Assembly (NCBI RefSeq): GCF_010727125.1
Contig: NZ_AP022564.1
Coordinates: forward strand, 1,488,001 to 1,552,000
Direction: 5' to 3'
Length of the DNA stretch: 64,000 nucleotides
DNA from: Mycolicibacter terrae
GTDB taxonomy: Bacteria > Actinomycetota > Actinomycetes > Mycobacteriales > Mycobacteriaceae
Shown piece by piece: positions 19,279-28,925 of this stretch. The position numbers and the translations under genes were made by a program. Under the pieces are notes generated by a model. It ran no database searches, was not told the origin of the DNA, and saw only the letters and a program-made list of their open reading frames with translations. Numbering within the stretch: the first letter of the stretch is position 1; every line of letters starts with the position of its first letter.

Positions 19279-19305
19279 GACCGTGCCCTTCGAGGGCGTG
19301 CGGTC
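19279..19305 (+). promoter_or_regulatory. Hairpin in the rpsP leader
   Basis: GACCG-t-GCCC, loop TTCGA, then GGGC-gtg-CGGTC. It lies between the rpsP promoter and its start codon. It could be a ribosomal-protein binding or mRNA stability element, but no named class fits. Confidence 0.4.
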
Positions 19306-19390
19306 ACGCGGCGCAACACGCGAGGCAAAACCGGATGCGGGCAACTCCGCCCGTATCGCTGAATTGCAGCGTGCTATTCAGGAGTGATTC

Positions 19391-19906
19391 ATGGCTGTCA
19401 AGATCAAGCTCACCCGGCTCGGCAAGATCCGCAACCCGCAGTACCGCATCGCGGTCGCCGACGCGCGCACCCGCCGCGACGGTCGTTCCATCGAGGTCAT
19501 CGGGCGCTACCACCCCAAGGAAGAGCCCAGCCTGATCGAGATCGACTCGGAGCGCGCCCAGTACTGGCTGTCGGTCGGGGCCCAGCCGACCGAGCCGGTG
19601 CTCAAACTGCTGAAGATCACCGGTGATTGGCAGAAGTTCAAGGGCCTGCCCGGCGCCGAGGGCAAGCTGAAGGTCAAGCCGGCCAAGCCGAGCAAGCTGG
19701 AGCTGTTCAACGCCGCGCTGGCCGAGGCCGAGGGCGGCCCGACCACCGAGGCCACCACGGCCAAGAAGAAGAAGGCGCCGGCCAAGAAGGCCAAGGACGA
19801 GGCCAAGGAAGAGGCGAAGGACGAGGCCAAGGCCGAGGCCCCCGCGGACGACGCCCCGGCCGAGACCCTTGCTGCCGAGGCCGCCGAGCCGGCCGCCGAG
19901 AGCTGA
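19391..19906 (+). CDS. rpsP: Ribosomal protein bS16 with long acidic/Lys-Ala tail
   Basis: A 171-residue bS16. Residues 1-80 are the conserved part ([20 protein letters not shown]). Residues after about 115 form an extension of alternating Lys/Ala and Glu/Ala, ending in an acidic Ala-Glu stretch, a feature of mycobacterial S16. The protein sits in the body of the 30S subunit. The ATG has CAGGAG upstream. It begins the rpsP-KH-rimM-trmD cluster with gaps of 8 and 11 bases between the first genes, so co-transcription is very likely. Confidence 0.97.
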   Translation: MAVKIKLTRLGKIRNPQYRIAVADARTRRDGRSIEVIGRYHPKEEPSLIEIDSERAQYWLSVGAQPTEPVLKLLKITGDWQKFKGLPGAEGKLKVKPAKPSKLELFNAALAEAEGGPTTEATTAKKKKAPAKKAKDEAKEEAKDEAKAEAPADDAPAETLAAEAAEPAAES

Positions 19907-19914
19907 GCGCGGCC

Positions 19915-20157
19915 GTGAGTGCAGTGGTGGCAGATGCCGTCGAGCATCTGGTGCGCGGCATCGTCGACAACCCGGATGACGTCCGGGTCGACATGGTGAC
20001 CAACCGGCGCGGGCGCACCGTCGAGGTACACGTCCACCCCGACGATCTGGGCAAGGTGATCGGCCGCGGCGGTCGCACCGCCACTGCGTTGCGCACCCTC
20101 GTTGCCGGTATCGGTGGACGCGGCATCCGCGTGGACGTGGTCGACACCGACCGGTAG
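19915..20157 (+). CDS. KH-domain RNA-binding protein (KhpA-like)
   Basis: An 80-residue single KH-domain protein of the KhpA/YlqC family. The RNA-binding loop [11 protein letters not shown] is present. Partners with KhpB in other bacteria bind many RNAs and affect cell elongation. The GTG start at 19915 lies 8 bases after rpsP, and the position between rpsP and rimM is conserved (Rv2908c in M. tuberculosis). The length is normal for the family. Confidence 0.93.
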   Translation: MSAVVADAVEHLVRGIVDNPDDVRVDMVTNRRGRTVEVHVHPDDLGKVIGRGGRTATALRTLVAGIGGRGIRVDVVDTDR

Positions 20158-20168
20158 CCGACGGGCTC

Positions 20169-20690
20169 ATGGAGCTTACGGTCGGGCGGGTGGTCAAAGC
20201 TCACGGCATCACCGGCGAGCTTGTCGTCGACATCCGCACCGACGACCCCGAACTCCGGTTCGCGCCGGGCGCGTCCCTGCACGCTCGGAAGAGGGGTCAG
20301 TCGCTGGGCGACTACGTCGTCGAAGCGGCGCGCCCGCACGGCGCGCGCCTGCTGGTGCGACTGGCCGGGGTCGTTGACCGTGACGGCGCCGACGCGTTGC
20401 GCGGCACCGTCTTCGTCGTCGACTCCGCCGACCTGCCGCCGATCACCGAGGCGGACACCTACTACGACCACCAGCTGGAAGGCCTGACCGTTCGCACCAA
20501 AGCGGGGGAGCAGATCGGCGCCGTCACCGAGGTGCTGCACACCGCCGCCGGCGAGTTGCTCGCGATCAAGCGGACTGATGGCCGGGAGCTGTTGGTGCCG
20601 TTCGTCGCCGCGTTCGTTCCGTCGGTGTCACTGGCCGACCAGGTCGTCGAGATCGATCCCCCCGATGGTCTGCTTGACCTGGAAGGGTGA
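20169..20690 (+). CDS. rimM: Ribosome maturation factor RimM
   Basis: A 173-residue protein. The N-terminal RimM domain begins [18 protein letters not shown], and the C-terminal PRC-barrel begins around residue 98 ([11 protein letters not shown]) and ends [14 protein letters not shown]. RimM binds uS19 and assists late assembly of the 30S head. The gene follows the KH gene by 11 bases and its stop overlaps the possible GTG start of trmD, so it belongs to the rpsP operon. Confidence 0.96.
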   Translation: MELTVGRVVKAHGITGELVVDIRTDDPELRFAPGASLHARKRGQSLGDYVVEAARPHGARLLVRLAGVVDRDGADALRGTVFVVDSADLPPITEADTYYDHQLEGLTVRTKAGEQIGAVTEVLHTAAGELLAIKRTDGRELLVPFVAAFVPSVSLADQVVEIDPPDGLLDLEG

Positions 20691-20698
20691 GCGGCGGC

Positions 20699-21400
20699 AT
20701 GAGAATCGATGTCGTGACGATCTTTCCCAGCTACCTGGACCCGATCCGGCAGTCGTTGCCGGGCAAGGCGATCGAGTCCGGGCTGGTCGAGTTGGGCGTT
20801 CACGATCTGCGGCGCTGGACACACGATGTTCACCGTTCGGTCGACGACACCCCGTACGGCGGTGGTCCGGGGATGGTGATGAGGGCGCCGGTATGGGGCG
20901 AAGCACTCGACGAGATCTGTTCGGAACAAACAGTTCTGGTCATACCTACGCCGGCGGGTGCACTGTTCGACCAGGCCACCGCCCAGCGCTGGAGTCAGGA
21001 ACGGCACCTGGTGTTCGCCTGCGGCCGCTATGAAGGCATCGATCAACGGGTGGCCGACGACGCCGCCCGGCGGATGCGGGTCGAAGAGGTCTCGATCGGC
21101 GACTACGTGCTGGCCGGCGGCGAGTCCGCGGTGCTGGTGATGCTCGAGGCGGTGCTTCGGCTGATGCCCGGGGTGCTGGGCAATCCGGTGTCACGCCAGG
21201 ATGATTCGCATTCCCCTGACCGCGACGGACTGCTGGAGGGGCCGAGCTACACCCGACCGCCGAGTTGGCGTGGACTGGACGTCCCGGAGGTGCTGCTCTC
21301 CGGCGACCACGCGCGGATCGACACCTGGCGACACCAGGCAGCGCTGCAACGCACCAGGGAACGGCGACCGGACCTGTTGGCCGGCGACGGGCCTGACTAG
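20699..21400 (+). CDS. trmD: tRNA (guanine-37-N1)-methyltransferase
   Basis: A 233-residue SPOUT-class methyltransferase that uses S-adenosylmethionine to methylate G37 of tRNAs and so prevents frameshifting. The knot motif [11 protein letters not shown] and the GDYVLAGGE segment are present, and the start [10 protein letters not shown] is typical. A GTG at 20687 overlaps the rimM stop and would add four residues; I prefer ATG 20699 because it aligns with family starts. The last four bases, CTAG, are shared with the stop of the convergent lipoprotein gene. Confidence 0.95.
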   Translation: MRIDVVTIFPSYLDPIRQSLPGKAIESGLVELGVHDLRRWTHDVHRSVDDTPYGGGPGMVMRAPVWGEALDEICSEQTVLVIPTPAGALFDQATAQRWSQERHLVFACGRYEGIDQRVADDAARRMRVEEVSIGDYVLAGGESAVLVMLEAVLRLMPGVLGNPVSRQDDSHSPDRDGLLEGPSYTRPPSWRGLDVPEVLLSGDHARIDTWRHQAALQRTRERRPDLLAGDGPD

Positions 21401-22305
21401 ATCCGGCCGCCGGGGAAGATCGTCTTGACGGCTTGGGTGATCGTGGCACGCGCGGTGGCGTCGTCGCTGGGCTGCAGCGACTCGATCACCACCACGTAGC
21501 GACGGTCAGCGCCGACCACGCCGGTCGACAGGTGCATCCAGTTGTTGCCGATGCAGCACATCCAGCCCTGCTTGACGGCCACCGGCTCGTTGTACAAGCC
21601 CTCCGGAATCCCGAACCGCTGCGGGTAGCCGTCGATGCCGGTCGGGGTCGACTGCGACAGGTCGTTGACGATCATGTTGACCCGGTCCGCCGGCAGGCCG
21701 CCGGAACCGTTGAGCAGCATGTCGTAGTAGCGCGCCAGGTCCGGTGCGGTGCTGATGGTGTTCCACCAGGCGCCATTGGAAGGCGGTGAGGTGCCTGCCA
21801 GACCGTAGCGGCTCGCCACCCGGGTGATGATCGCGTTGCCGCCGTACAGGCTCCAGAACGTCTCGGCGGCCCCGTCGTCCGAGGAACGCAGCATGACATC
21901 CAGAGCGGCCTGGTCGTCGGCCGACAATGCGGCCTCGGGCTGGTGGGCCAGCAGGTCGTCGGCGATGAACAGCTTTGCCACCGAGGCGGTGGCGATGGAC
22001 CGGGTGTTGCCGTTGGTGACCAGCTGGTGTGAGATGCGGTCCAGCACGGCCACCGAGATGGTGGCGCCGGCCTTGGCCGCTTCCTCGGTGGCGTCCTGCA
22101 TGCGTGCGGCCAGTCCGTCGACCACGGCGACCGGCGGAATGGCGGGTGCTCGGGGTGCTTCGATCGCGGTGGCTACCGGTGCCACCTCGGGCGCCCGGTA
22201 CTGCGGGGGTCGCGTGGCGGCGGCGCCATAGACCTTCTCATCGCAGCCGAACACCACCGTCGAGATCACCATGACGATGGTCAGCAGGAGCATCGATGGC
22301 CGCAC
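21397..22305 (-). CDS. lppW: LppW-like lipoprotein with beta-lactamase-type fold
   Basis: A 302-residue exported protein. The signal peptide ends in a lipobox VVFGC with Cys21 as the lipidation site. The body resembles class A beta-lactamase-fold proteins: SVAK at 108-111, an SSDDGA segment and a KQGW motif in place of KTG. Whether it hydrolyses beta-lactams is unknown, and the altered third motif argues for caution. GTG 22305 has GAGGAGG 10 bases upstream. The order matches M. tuberculosis (Rv2905). It is convergent with trmD and the stops overlap. Confidence 0.85.
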   Translation of the reverse strand: MRPSMLLLTIVMVISTVVFGCDEKVYGAAATRPPQYRAPEVAPVATAIEAPRAPAIPPVAVVDGLAARMQDATEEAAKAGATISVAVLDRISHQLVTNGNTRSIATASVAKLFIADDLLAHQPEAALSADDQAALDVMLRSSDDGAAETFWSLYGGNAIITRVASRYGLAGTSPPSNGAWWNTISTAPDLARYYDMLLNGSGGLPADRVNMIVNDLSQSTPTGIDGYPQRFGIPEGLYNEPVAVKQGWMCCIGNNWMHLSTGVVGADRRYVVVIESLQPSDDATARATITQAVKTIFPGGRI

Positions 22306-22683
22306 GGCTGGTAGGCCTCCTCAACAGGTATCAGTCGCGTAACCGACGTCTACGGGCTCGCCACACTTGCTGCCATCGGCCCGTCGGATAGATTACCGCG
22401 TGCACACCCGGATCGCGCAGTTCGCCTCTCCATTCAGACTTATCACGGTGAAGGCCGTTCCGGCGGTAACGACCAGCGGCGATTTGCACGATTTCACTGG
22501 TAGCGCCGCATCTGGCACAATTGAGCAGTTGTCGCCCGGCAGTTGATTCTGCAGCGGGGGCCCGGGCGTCTCGGGCACCGCACGATGCGACAATATGCCC
22601 GAACCCATCGGCTCGGTTACCGTCTGCACGCACCGGCGTGCGGCCCGGTCGGCAGCCGCGACCCGCGAGGAAGTGTTTCCGCA
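22306..22683. promoter_or_regulatory. Divergent region between lppW and rplS
   Basis: 378 bases without a gene. The left edge carries the GAGGAGG site of lppW on the minus strand. The rplS promoter core lies at 22490-22521, leaving an rplS leader of about 150 bases. I see no clear riboswitch or known ribosomal-protein leader class. Confidence 0.5.
22490..22521 (+). promoter_or_regulatory. rplS promoter, sharing its core with the rpsP promoter
   Basis: GATTTC, 16 bases, CTGGCACAAT. The rpsP promoter has the same words with a 17-base spacer, pointing to matched control of S16 and L19. Confidence 0.5.
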
Positions 22684-23025
<342 letters not shown>

Positions 23026-23083
23026 CGCGCGCGTCCGCACCGGATTTGCTCCGGTCGGTCTACGGCGCCGCTGGCGCGGTCAC

Positions 23084-23089
23084 TACCCT
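23084..23089 (+). promoter_or_regulatory. Leaderless -10 box of lepB
   Basis: TACCCT lies 6 bases before the GTG at 23096. Confidence 0.55.
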
Positions 23090-23095
23090 GATCTC

Positions 23096-23944
23096 GTGAC
23101 CGAAACCGCGGGCTCGTCACCCGAGAACTCTGCCGAGGCCGACCAGCCCGAGGCCGATCAGCCCGAGGCCGCCGCCTCGGAGACGCCCGCCCCCGAGGAC
23201 CGCAAGCACAGCACGCTGCGTGAGTCGGTGGTGCTGGTGGCGATCGCGCTGGTGCTGTACTACCTGGTGTTGACGTTTGTGGCGCGCCCGTATCTCATTC
23301 CGTCGGAATCGATGGAGCCGACGCTGCACGGCTGCCACGGCTGCGTCGGCGACCGGATCATGGTCGACAAGGTCACCTACCGGTTCACCTCCCCGCGTCC
23401 CGGAGACGTCGTCGTCTTCCGTGGACCGCCGTCGTGGAACGTGGGTTACAAGTCAATCCGGTCCGACACCACCGCGGTGCGCTGGGTGCAGAACGCCCTG
23501 TCCTTCATCGGATTCGTGCCGCCCGACGAGAACGATCTCGTCAAGCGGGTGATCGCGGTCGGCGGTCAGACCGTGCAGTGCCGCAACGACACCGGCCTGA
23601 CCGTCGACGGCAAGACACTCGACGAGCCCTACCTGAATCCGGCCACCCTGATGGTCGACCCGATGGTCTACCCCTGCCTGGGCCCCGAGTTCGGTCCGGT
23701 GACCGTACCGGACGGCCGGCTGTGGGTGATGGGCGACAACCGAACCCACTCGTCGGACTCCCGCGCACACTGCGACACCGTGGCCATCCAACCCGATCTG
23801 CAGCGCCGGACCCTGTGCACCGGCGAGAACGTCGACGCCGGCACGGTGCCGGTGAGCAATGTGATCGGAAAGACCCGGTTCATCGCATGGCCGCCGTCGC
23901 GGTGGGGGCCGGTGAGAGCGATCAACCCGCAGCAGGGGCCGTAG
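23096..23944 (+). CDS. lepB: Signal peptidase I
   Basis: A 282-residue membrane protease that removes Sec signal peptides. A cytoplasmic acidic N-terminus with a small DQPEA repeat (about residues 17-25) precedes one membrane helix (about 45-63). Catalytic Ser72 lies in IPSESMEPT and the general base Lys150 in VKRVIAVGG; the MGDNRTHSSDSR box is also present. The periplasmic domain has extra cysteines. GTG 23096 is chosen from the leaderless -10 box. rnhB begins 4 bases after its stop. Confidence 0.96.
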   Translation: MTETAGSSPENSAEADQPEADQPEAAASETPAPEDRKHSTLRESVVLVAIALVLYYLVLTFVARPYLIPSESMEPTLHGCHGCVGDRIMVDKVTYRFTSPRPGDVVVFRGPPSWNVGYKSIRSDTTAVRWVQNALSFIGFVPPDENDLVKRVIAVGGQTVQCRNDTGLTVDGKTLDEPYLNPATLMVDPMVYPCLGPEFGPVTVPDGRLWVMGDNRTHSSDSRAHCDTVAIQPDLQRRTLCTGENVDAGTVPVSNVIGKTRFIAWPPSRWGPVRAINPQQGP

Positions 23945-23947
23945 GCG

Positions 23948-24667
23948 ATGGCCAGGGCCTGGCCGCCGCGACCGGTGATCCGCCGCTCACCGGGCCTGCG
24001 CACCCTGGAGTCGGCGCTCTACCGCAGTGGGCTGGGCCCGGTGGCCGGGGTCGACGAGGTGGGGCGCGGCGCCTGCGCCGGACCGCTGGTGGTGGCCGCC
24101 TGTGTGCTCGGCCCGGGCCGTCCCGCCGCGCTGGCGGCGCTCGACGACTCCAAGAAGCTCACCGCCAACGCCCGCGAACAGCTGTTTCCGGTGATCCGCC
24201 GGCATGCGCTGGCCTATCACGTGGTGTTCATCTCGCCGGCCGACGTCGACGTGCGCGGGGTGCACGCCGCCAACATCGAAGGCATGCGGCGCGCGGTGGC
24301 CGGGCTGGCGCTGCGGCCCGGCTACGTGCTCTGCGACGGATTCCGGGTGCCGGGGCTGCCGATGCCGTCGCTCCCGGTGGTCGGCGGCGACGGCGCGGCG
24401 GCCTGCATCGCCGCGGCGAGCGTGCTGGCCAAGGTCACCCGGGACCGCTACATGGTCGCGCTGGATGACCCCGGCTACGGCTTCGCCGAGCACAAGGGCT
24501 ACTCCACCGCCGCGCACACCGCGGCGCTGGCCGCGCTGGGGCCCTGCGGCCAGCACCGCTACTCGTTCATCAACGTGCGCAGCGTGGCGGTGCCGGCCGC
24601 GGCGGCCGCCCCGGTTACGGGGACAATGGGGACGACGAACCGAGCAGAAGGACAACTGAGCAGATGA
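23948..24667 (+). CDS. rnhB: Ribonuclease HII
   Basis: A 239-residue RNase HII, which cuts RNA in RNA-DNA hybrids and single ribonucleotides in DNA. Active-site acidic residues are visible: Asp36 and Glu37 in GVDEVGRG, Asp130 in LCDGF, and the KVTRDRYM segment with Asp166. The last ~30 residues are an Ala/Thr-rich tail beyond the usual fold. It follows lepB closely and its stop overlaps the ATG of the DUF2469 gene by four bases, as in other mycobacteria. Confidence 0.95.
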   Translation: MARAWPPRPVIRRSPGLRTLESALYRSGLGPVAGVDEVGRGACAGPLVVAACVLGPGRPAALAALDDSKKLTANAREQLFPVIRRHALAYHVVFISPADVDVRGVHAANIEGMRRAVAGLALRPGYVLCDGFRVPGLPMPSLPVVGGDGAAACIAAASVLAKVTRDRYMVALDDPGYGFAEHKGYSTAAHTAALAALGPCGQHRYSFINVRSVAVPAAAAAPVTGTMGTTNRAEGQLSR

Positions 24668-24969
24668 GTGCCGAAGATCTCGAGAAGTACGAAACCGAGA
24701 TGGAACTCTCGCTGTACCGCGAATACAAGGACATCGTGGGGCAGTTCAGTTACGTCGTGGAAACCGAGCGGCGGTTCTACCTGGCCAACAGCGTGGAGAT
24801 GGTGCCGCGCAACGCCGACGGCGAGGTGTATTTCGAGCTGCGGCTCGCCGACGCGTGGGTGTGGGACATGTACCGGCCGGCGCGGTTCGTCAAGCAGGTA
24901 CGGGTGGTCACGTTCAAAGACGTCAACATCGAAGAGGTCGAAAAGCCCGAGCTGCGGCTGCCCGAATAG
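24664..24969 (+). CDS. DUF2469 protein (Rv2901c-like)
   Basis: A 101-residue acidic protein, starting [20 protein letters not shown], highly conserved in actinobacteria and known as DUF2469. The function is not established. No membrane segment or signal is visible. Translational coupling to rnhB through an ATGA overlap suggests a linked role or simply shared expression. The name and position match Rv2901c. Confidence 0.92.
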   Translation: MSAEDLEKYETEMELSLYREYKDIVGQFSYVVETERRFYLANSVEMVPRNADGEVYFELRLADAWVWDMYRPARFVKQVRVVTFKDVNIEEVEKPELRLPE

Positions 24970-24993
24970 CACCCCGGCGTCGCCGTCGAGCTC

Positions 24994-25107
24994 ATGCGCC
25001 GGTCCCAGCTTCGCCTCTGGTTCGTCGAGCCTCGCTGAACCGCTTGGTTGATGCGCCGGTCCCAGCTTCGGCTCTCCTTCGTCGAGCCTCGCTGAACCGC
25101 CGGTGCC
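24994..25107. repeat. Two tandem copies of a 57-base repeat
   Basis: Copy 1 runs 24994-25050 and copy 2 25051-25107. The first 50 bases match at 47 positions. Each copy starts ATGCGCCGGTCCCAGCTTCG and contains GTCGAGCCTCGCTGAACCGC. Because 57 is a multiple of three, the unit stays in frame; the reverse strand reads 19-residue units such as RFSEARRTRGEAGTGA. It resembles mycobacterial interspersed repeat (MIRU/VNTR) units in size and placement. Confidence 0.75.
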
Positions 25108-25111
25108 GGTC

Positions 25112-25117
25112 TAGGCT
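25112..25117 (+). promoter_or_regulatory. Leaderless -10 box of the GNAT gene
   Basis: TAGGCT lies 7 bases before the ATG at 25125, just after the tandem repeat. Confidence 0.55.
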
Positions 25118-25124
25118 GGCAGGC

Positions 25125-25790
25125 ATGACCGCTGTCGACCGTGCCGTGTCCCGTCGGGAGATCACCGATGCCCTGCTCAAAGCCATGGAACGTCGTCACG
25201 AGGTGCTCGACGTGATCGTGGAATCCGACGACCGCGGGTCTGCCGTGCACGCGATCGCGAACCTGCTGGGCACCTCGCCGGCCGGCTGCGAAGCGGTGAT
25301 CGGGATGTCGCTGGATCAGCTGACCAAGGACTCCCGGAGCAGGATCGCCGCGGAGCTCGAAGACCTGAACAACGAGCTGACGTTCACCCTCGGTGATCGC
25401 CCGGCAAGCTCCGGCGAGACGTTGTTGCTGCGCCCGTTCGCCGGTGACCCGGATCGCGATATCTTCGCGCTGCGCACCTCCGACGTCGGGGCCAGCGGCG
25501 ACGGGTCCGGCGGGCCGGCGGGCGGCCTCGACGACGAGATCCATTCCGGTCTGTCGCGAGTCGACGACGAAGATGCTGCATGGTTTGTCGCCATCGACGG
25601 TGCGCACAAGGTCGGCATGGTCTTCGGCGACCTGAACCACGGCGAGGTCAACGTGCGGATCTGGATCCATCCCGAGCATCGCAAGAAGGGCTACGGCACC
25701 GCCGCGCTGCGCCGGGCGCGTACCGAGATGGCGGCGTACTTCCCCGGTGTGCCGCTGGTGGTTCGGGCTCCGGGCGCACACGCCGGCTGA
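25125..25790 (+). CDS. GNAT acetyltransferase fused to a GyrA-like helical segment
   Basis: A 221-residue protein in two parts. Residues 15-90 resemble the helical dimer-interface region of DNA gyrase/topoisomerase IV A subunits (AVHAIANLLG, GMSLDQLTKDSRSRI, LEDLNNEL). Residues 95-215 are a GNAT domain with the acetyl-CoA loop region HPEHRKKGYGTAALRRA. A gyrase-targeted or dimeric acetyltransferase is possible, but the substrate is unknown. ATG 25125 is set by the leaderless -10 box. It occupies the place between Rv2901c- and Rv2898c-like genes that holds other genes in M. tuberculosis. Confidence 0.72.
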   Translation: MTAVDRAVSRREITDALLKAMERRHEVLDVIVESDDRGSAVHAIANLLGTSPAGCEAVIGMSLDQLTKDSRSRIAAELEDLNNELTFTLGDRPASSGETLLLRPFAGDPDRDIFALRTSDVGASGDGSGGPAGGLDDEIHSGLSRVDDEDAAWFVAIDGAHKVGMVFGDLNHGEVNVRIWIHPEHRKKGYGTAALRRARTEMAAYFPGVPLVVRAPGAHAG

Positions 25791-25908
25791 TCGTCGGTTC
25801 CCCGGCGGCTGTGGATGAAGTCGCCGCTGTGGACAACTCACCGTGCTGCAGCGGTTTTCGGTGCGGCGCGGTTCAACGCCGTCGGTGCGATGACCGAACC
25901 TGACCGGC

Positions 25909-26277
25909 ATGACAACCATGACGCGCGCCGAGCTGGGGGCGCTGGGCGAACAGCTGGCCGCCGACCACCTGATCGGGCAGGGGTGGACGATCCTGGCCCG
26001 CAACTGGCGCTGCCGGTACGGCGAACTGGACGTGATAGCCGCCGATCCGGCCGCGCGTGCCGTGGTGTTCGTCGAGGTGAAAACACGCACCGGTGACGGG
26101 TTCGGCGGGCTGGCGTACGCGGTGCCGCCGGAGAAGGTGCGCCGGCTGCGCAGGCTGGCCGGAGTGTGGCTCGCCGGCCGGCAAACCCACTGGGATGAAA
26201 TCCGCGTGGACGTGATCGGGGTGCGGATCCGGCGGTGCCGCACTCCGGAGATAACCCACCTGCAGGGGGTGGGCTGA
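25909..26277 (+). CDS. YraN/UPF0102 family protein
   Basis: A 122-residue protein of the UPF0102 family, which has a restriction-endonuclease-like fold (GELDVIA and VFVEVKTRTG carry the acidic and lysine residues of the D-ExK type). The role is unproved, though the constant link to yifB and dprA suggests DNA processing. The last base of its stop is the first base of the yifB ATG. An alternative start lies three codons later. Confidence 0.92.
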   Translation: MTTMTRAELGALGEQLAADHLIGQGWTILARNWRCRYGELDVIAADPAARAVVFVEVKTRTGDGFGGLAYAVPPEKVRRLRRLAGVWLAGRQTHWDEIRVDVIGVRIRRCRTPEITHLQGVG

Positions 26278-27788
26278 TGTCTTTGGGGCGGGCCTACTCG
26301 GTCGCCATGCGTGGCCTGGATGGTCTGATCGTGGAGATCGAGGCCGACATCGCCTCGGGACTGCCGGGGGTGCATCTGGTCGGCCTGGCCGACGCCGCAT
26401 TACAGGAATCGCGGGATCGGGTGCGGGCCGCGATCACCAACAGTGCGCAGCGGTGGCCGCAGGCCCGGCTGACCTTGGCGCTGTCCCCGGCGACGCTGCC
26501 GAAGATGGGGTCGGTCTACGACATCGCCCTCGCCGCGGCCGTGCTCTCGGCGGATCGCGACACGCCTTGGTCGCGGCTGGAGAAGTCGGTGCTGCTCGGC
26601 GAGTTGGCGCTGGACGGGCGGGTACGGCCGGTGCACGGGGTGTTGCCAGCGGTGTTGGCCGCCAAGAACGACGGCTGGGCGCGGGCGGTGATACCGGTGG
26701 ACAACCTCGCCGAAGCCAGCCTGGTGGAGGGCATCGATGTCTACGGGGTGGCGACGCTGAGTCAGCTGTACGACTGGCTGGAGGGCTCAGCCCGGCTGCA
26801 GGAGCGGATCATCACGGTGCCGCCGACCGTGGAACCGGCCGAGGACCTGGCCGAGGTGGTCGGTCAGGCCCAAGCCCGGTTCGCTGTCGAGGTGGCCGCT
26901 GCCGGGTCACACCACCTGATGCTGACCGGCCCGCCGGGTGTCGGCAAAACCATGCTGGCGCAACGTCTTCCGGGGCTGCTACCACCGCTGACCGAAAGTG
27001 AGTCGCTGGAGGTCACCGCGATTCACTCGGTCGCCGGGCTGCTGTCCGGCAGCGCACCGTTGATCACCCGTCCGCCGTTCATCGCACCGCACCACAGCTC
27101 CAGCGTCGCGGCGCTGGTCGGTGGCGGCTCCGGCATGGCGCGGCCCGGAGCGGTGAGCCGCGCGCACCGCGGGGTGCTGTTCCTCGACGAGTGCGCCGAG
27201 ATCCGCGTCAGCGCCTTGGAGGCGTTGCGAACACCGTTGGAGGACGGCGAGATCCGGCTGGCCCGGCGCGACGGGGTCGCCTGCTACCCGGCCCGGTTCC
27301 AGCTGGTCATGGCGGCCAACCCCTGCCCGTGCGCACCGGCCGACCCGCGGGACTGCACCTGCAAGCCGATGGAGAAGCGGCGTTACCTGGGCCGGCTGTC
27401 GGGGCCGCTGCTGGACCGGGTGGATCTGCGGGTGGAAATGCATCCGGTGCGGGCCGGCGCGTTCTCCGCCACCGACGGGGAGTCGACCGCCGTGGTGCGG
27501 GCCCGGGTGGCGGACGCCCGCGCCGCGGCGGCGAAACGCTGGGAACCACATGGCTTTCACACCAACGCCGAGGTCAGTGGAGCGTTGCTGCGCCGCAAGT
27601 TCCGTCTCGGCGTCGCCGCGATGGCCCCGCTGCGCACCGCGCTGGACCGTGGCCTGCTGTCGATCCGCGGCGCCAACCGCACTCTGCGGGTGGCCTGGAC
27701 GCTGAGCGACCTGGCGGGCCGGAGCTCACCCGGTCTGGACGAAGTCGCTGCGGCGCTGAGCTTCCGTCAGCCGGGGGTGGCCCGATGA
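26277..27788 (+). CDS. YifB/ComM family Mg-chelatase-like AAA+ ATPase
   Basis: A 503-residue protein. The N-terminal Lon-like domain (residues 1-165) precedes an AAA+ domain with the Walker A GPPGVGKT at 218-225 and the Walker B GVLFLDECAEI. Cysteines in NPCPCAPADPRDCTCKP form the family zinc-like cluster. ComM helicases drive branch migration during natural transformation in other bacteria; in mycobacteria the role is inferred. It is coupled to yraN by a one-base overlap and to dprA by ATGA. Confidence 0.93.
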   Translation: MSLGRAYSVAMRGLDGLIVEIEADIASGLPGVHLVGLADAALQESRDRVRAAITNSAQRWPQARLTLALSPATLPKMGSVYDIALAAAVLSADRDTPWSRLEKSVLLGELALDGRVRPVHGVLPAVLAAKNDGWARAVIPVDNLAEASLVEGIDVYGVATLSQLYDWLEGSARLQERIITVPPTVEPAEDLAEVVGQAQARFAVEVAAAGSHHLMLTGPPGVGKTMLAQRLPGLLPPLTESESLEVTAIHSVAGLLSGSAPLITRPPFIAPHHSSSVAALVGGGSGMARPGAVSRAHRGVLFLDECAEIRVSALEALRTPLEDGEIRLARRDGVACYPARFQLVMAANPCPCAPADPRDCTCKPMEKRRYLGRLSGPLLDRVDLRVEMHPVRAGAFSATDGESTAVVRARVADARAAAAKRWEPHGFHTNAEVSGALLRRKFRLGVAAMAPLRTALDRGLLSIRGANRTLRVAWTLSDLAGRSSPGLDEVAAALSFRQPGVAR

Positions 27789-28921
27789 GCGCCGACCGCA
27801 CCACGCTGTCGGCCTGGGCGTACTTGTCCCGGGTGGCCGAACCGCCGCGCCCGGATCTGGCCGCACTGGTCGCGCGGGCCGGCCCGGTCGAGGCGGCGGA
27901 GCGGATTCGGTGCGGCGCCGTCGAACCGGAGCTGGCCAGGTACACCGAGGCCAGACGGGAGATCGACTGTGCCGGCGACGACCTGGAGCTGCTGGCCCGC
28001 CGCGGTGGCCGACTGGTCACTCCCGACGACGGGGAATGGCCGATGCTGGCGTTCGCGTCGTTCGGCGGTGCGGCGGCCGCCAAGAAGCCGGACTGCCGCG
28101 CACCGCTGGTGCTGTGGGCGATGGGGCCGGTGGCCCTCGATGAGGCCGCCGAACGCGCCAGCGCCATCGTCGGGACCCGGGCCGCGACCGCCTACGGCGA
28201 GCTGGTGGCCGCCGACCTGGCCGCCGGGCTGGTGGAACGCGACGTGGCGGTGGTATCCGGCGGCGCCTACGGAATCGACGGTGCAGCGCACCGAGCCGCA
28301 CTCGCCGCGGACGGCACAACGGTGGCGGTACTGGCCGGGGGAATCGACATATGTTATCCCGCAGGACATTCCGCTCTGCTGCACCGTATCGGCGGGCACG
28401 GGCTGCTGGTCACCGAATATCCGCCCGGGGTCCGCCCGGTCCGGCACCGGTTTCTGACCCGCAACCGGCTGGTGGCGGCGCTGGCCGGCGCGACGGTCGT
28501 GGTGGAGGCCGGACTGCGCAGCGGCGCGGCCAACACCGCCGCGTGGGCGCGGGCGCTGGGCCGGCCGGTGGCCGCGGTTCCCGGGCCGGTGACGAGTGCG
28601 GCGTCGGCCGGCTGCCACGTGTTGCTGCGCGGGGGCGCCGAACTGGTCACCCGGGCCGACGAGGTGATCGAGTTGGCCGGACGGATCGGGGAGCTGGCGG
28701 CCGATCCGCCACGGCCGGTGACCCCGCTGGACGGGCTCGGCCCCGCCGAACGCCAGGTCTACGAGGCCCTGCCGGGCCGCGGCGTGGCGACCGTCGATCA
28801 GGTCGCGGTCGCGTCCGGGCTGGCCCCGGCACAGGTGTTCGGGCCGCTGGCGATGCTGGAGGTGGCGGGCTTGGTCGAGCGCCGCGACGGCAGCTGGGCG
28901 ATAGTCCGGAGCAACCGGTAG
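27785..28921 (+). CDS. dprA: DNA processing protein DprA
   Basis: A 378-residue DprA, which binds incoming single-stranded DNA and loads RecA. The Rossmann-like core shows IVGTRAATAYGE, VVSGGAYGIDGAAHRAAL and the TEYPPGVRPVRHRF segment. A C-terminal winged-helix domain (DQVAVASGLAPAQVF) is present. An ATGA overlap couples it to yifB. The frame and length are normal. Confidence 0.94.
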   Translation: MSADRTTLSAWAYLSRVAEPPRPDLAALVARAGPVEAAERIRCGAVEPELARYTEARREIDCAGDDLELLARRGGRLVTPDDGEWPMLAFASFGGAAAAKKPDCRAPLVLWAMGPVALDEAAERASAIVGTRAATAYGELVAADLAAGLVERDVAVVSGGAYGIDGAAHRAALAADGTTVAVLAGGIDICYPAGHSALLHRIGGHGLLVTEYPPGVRPVRHRFLTRNRLVAALAGATVVVEAGLRSGAANTAAWARALGRPVAAVPGPVTSAASAGCHVLLRGGAELVTRADEVIELAGRIGELAADPPRPVTPLDGLGPAERQVYEALPGRGVATVDQVAVASGLAPAQVFGPLAMLEVAGLVERRDGSWAIVRSNR

Positions 28922-28925
28922 CTCG

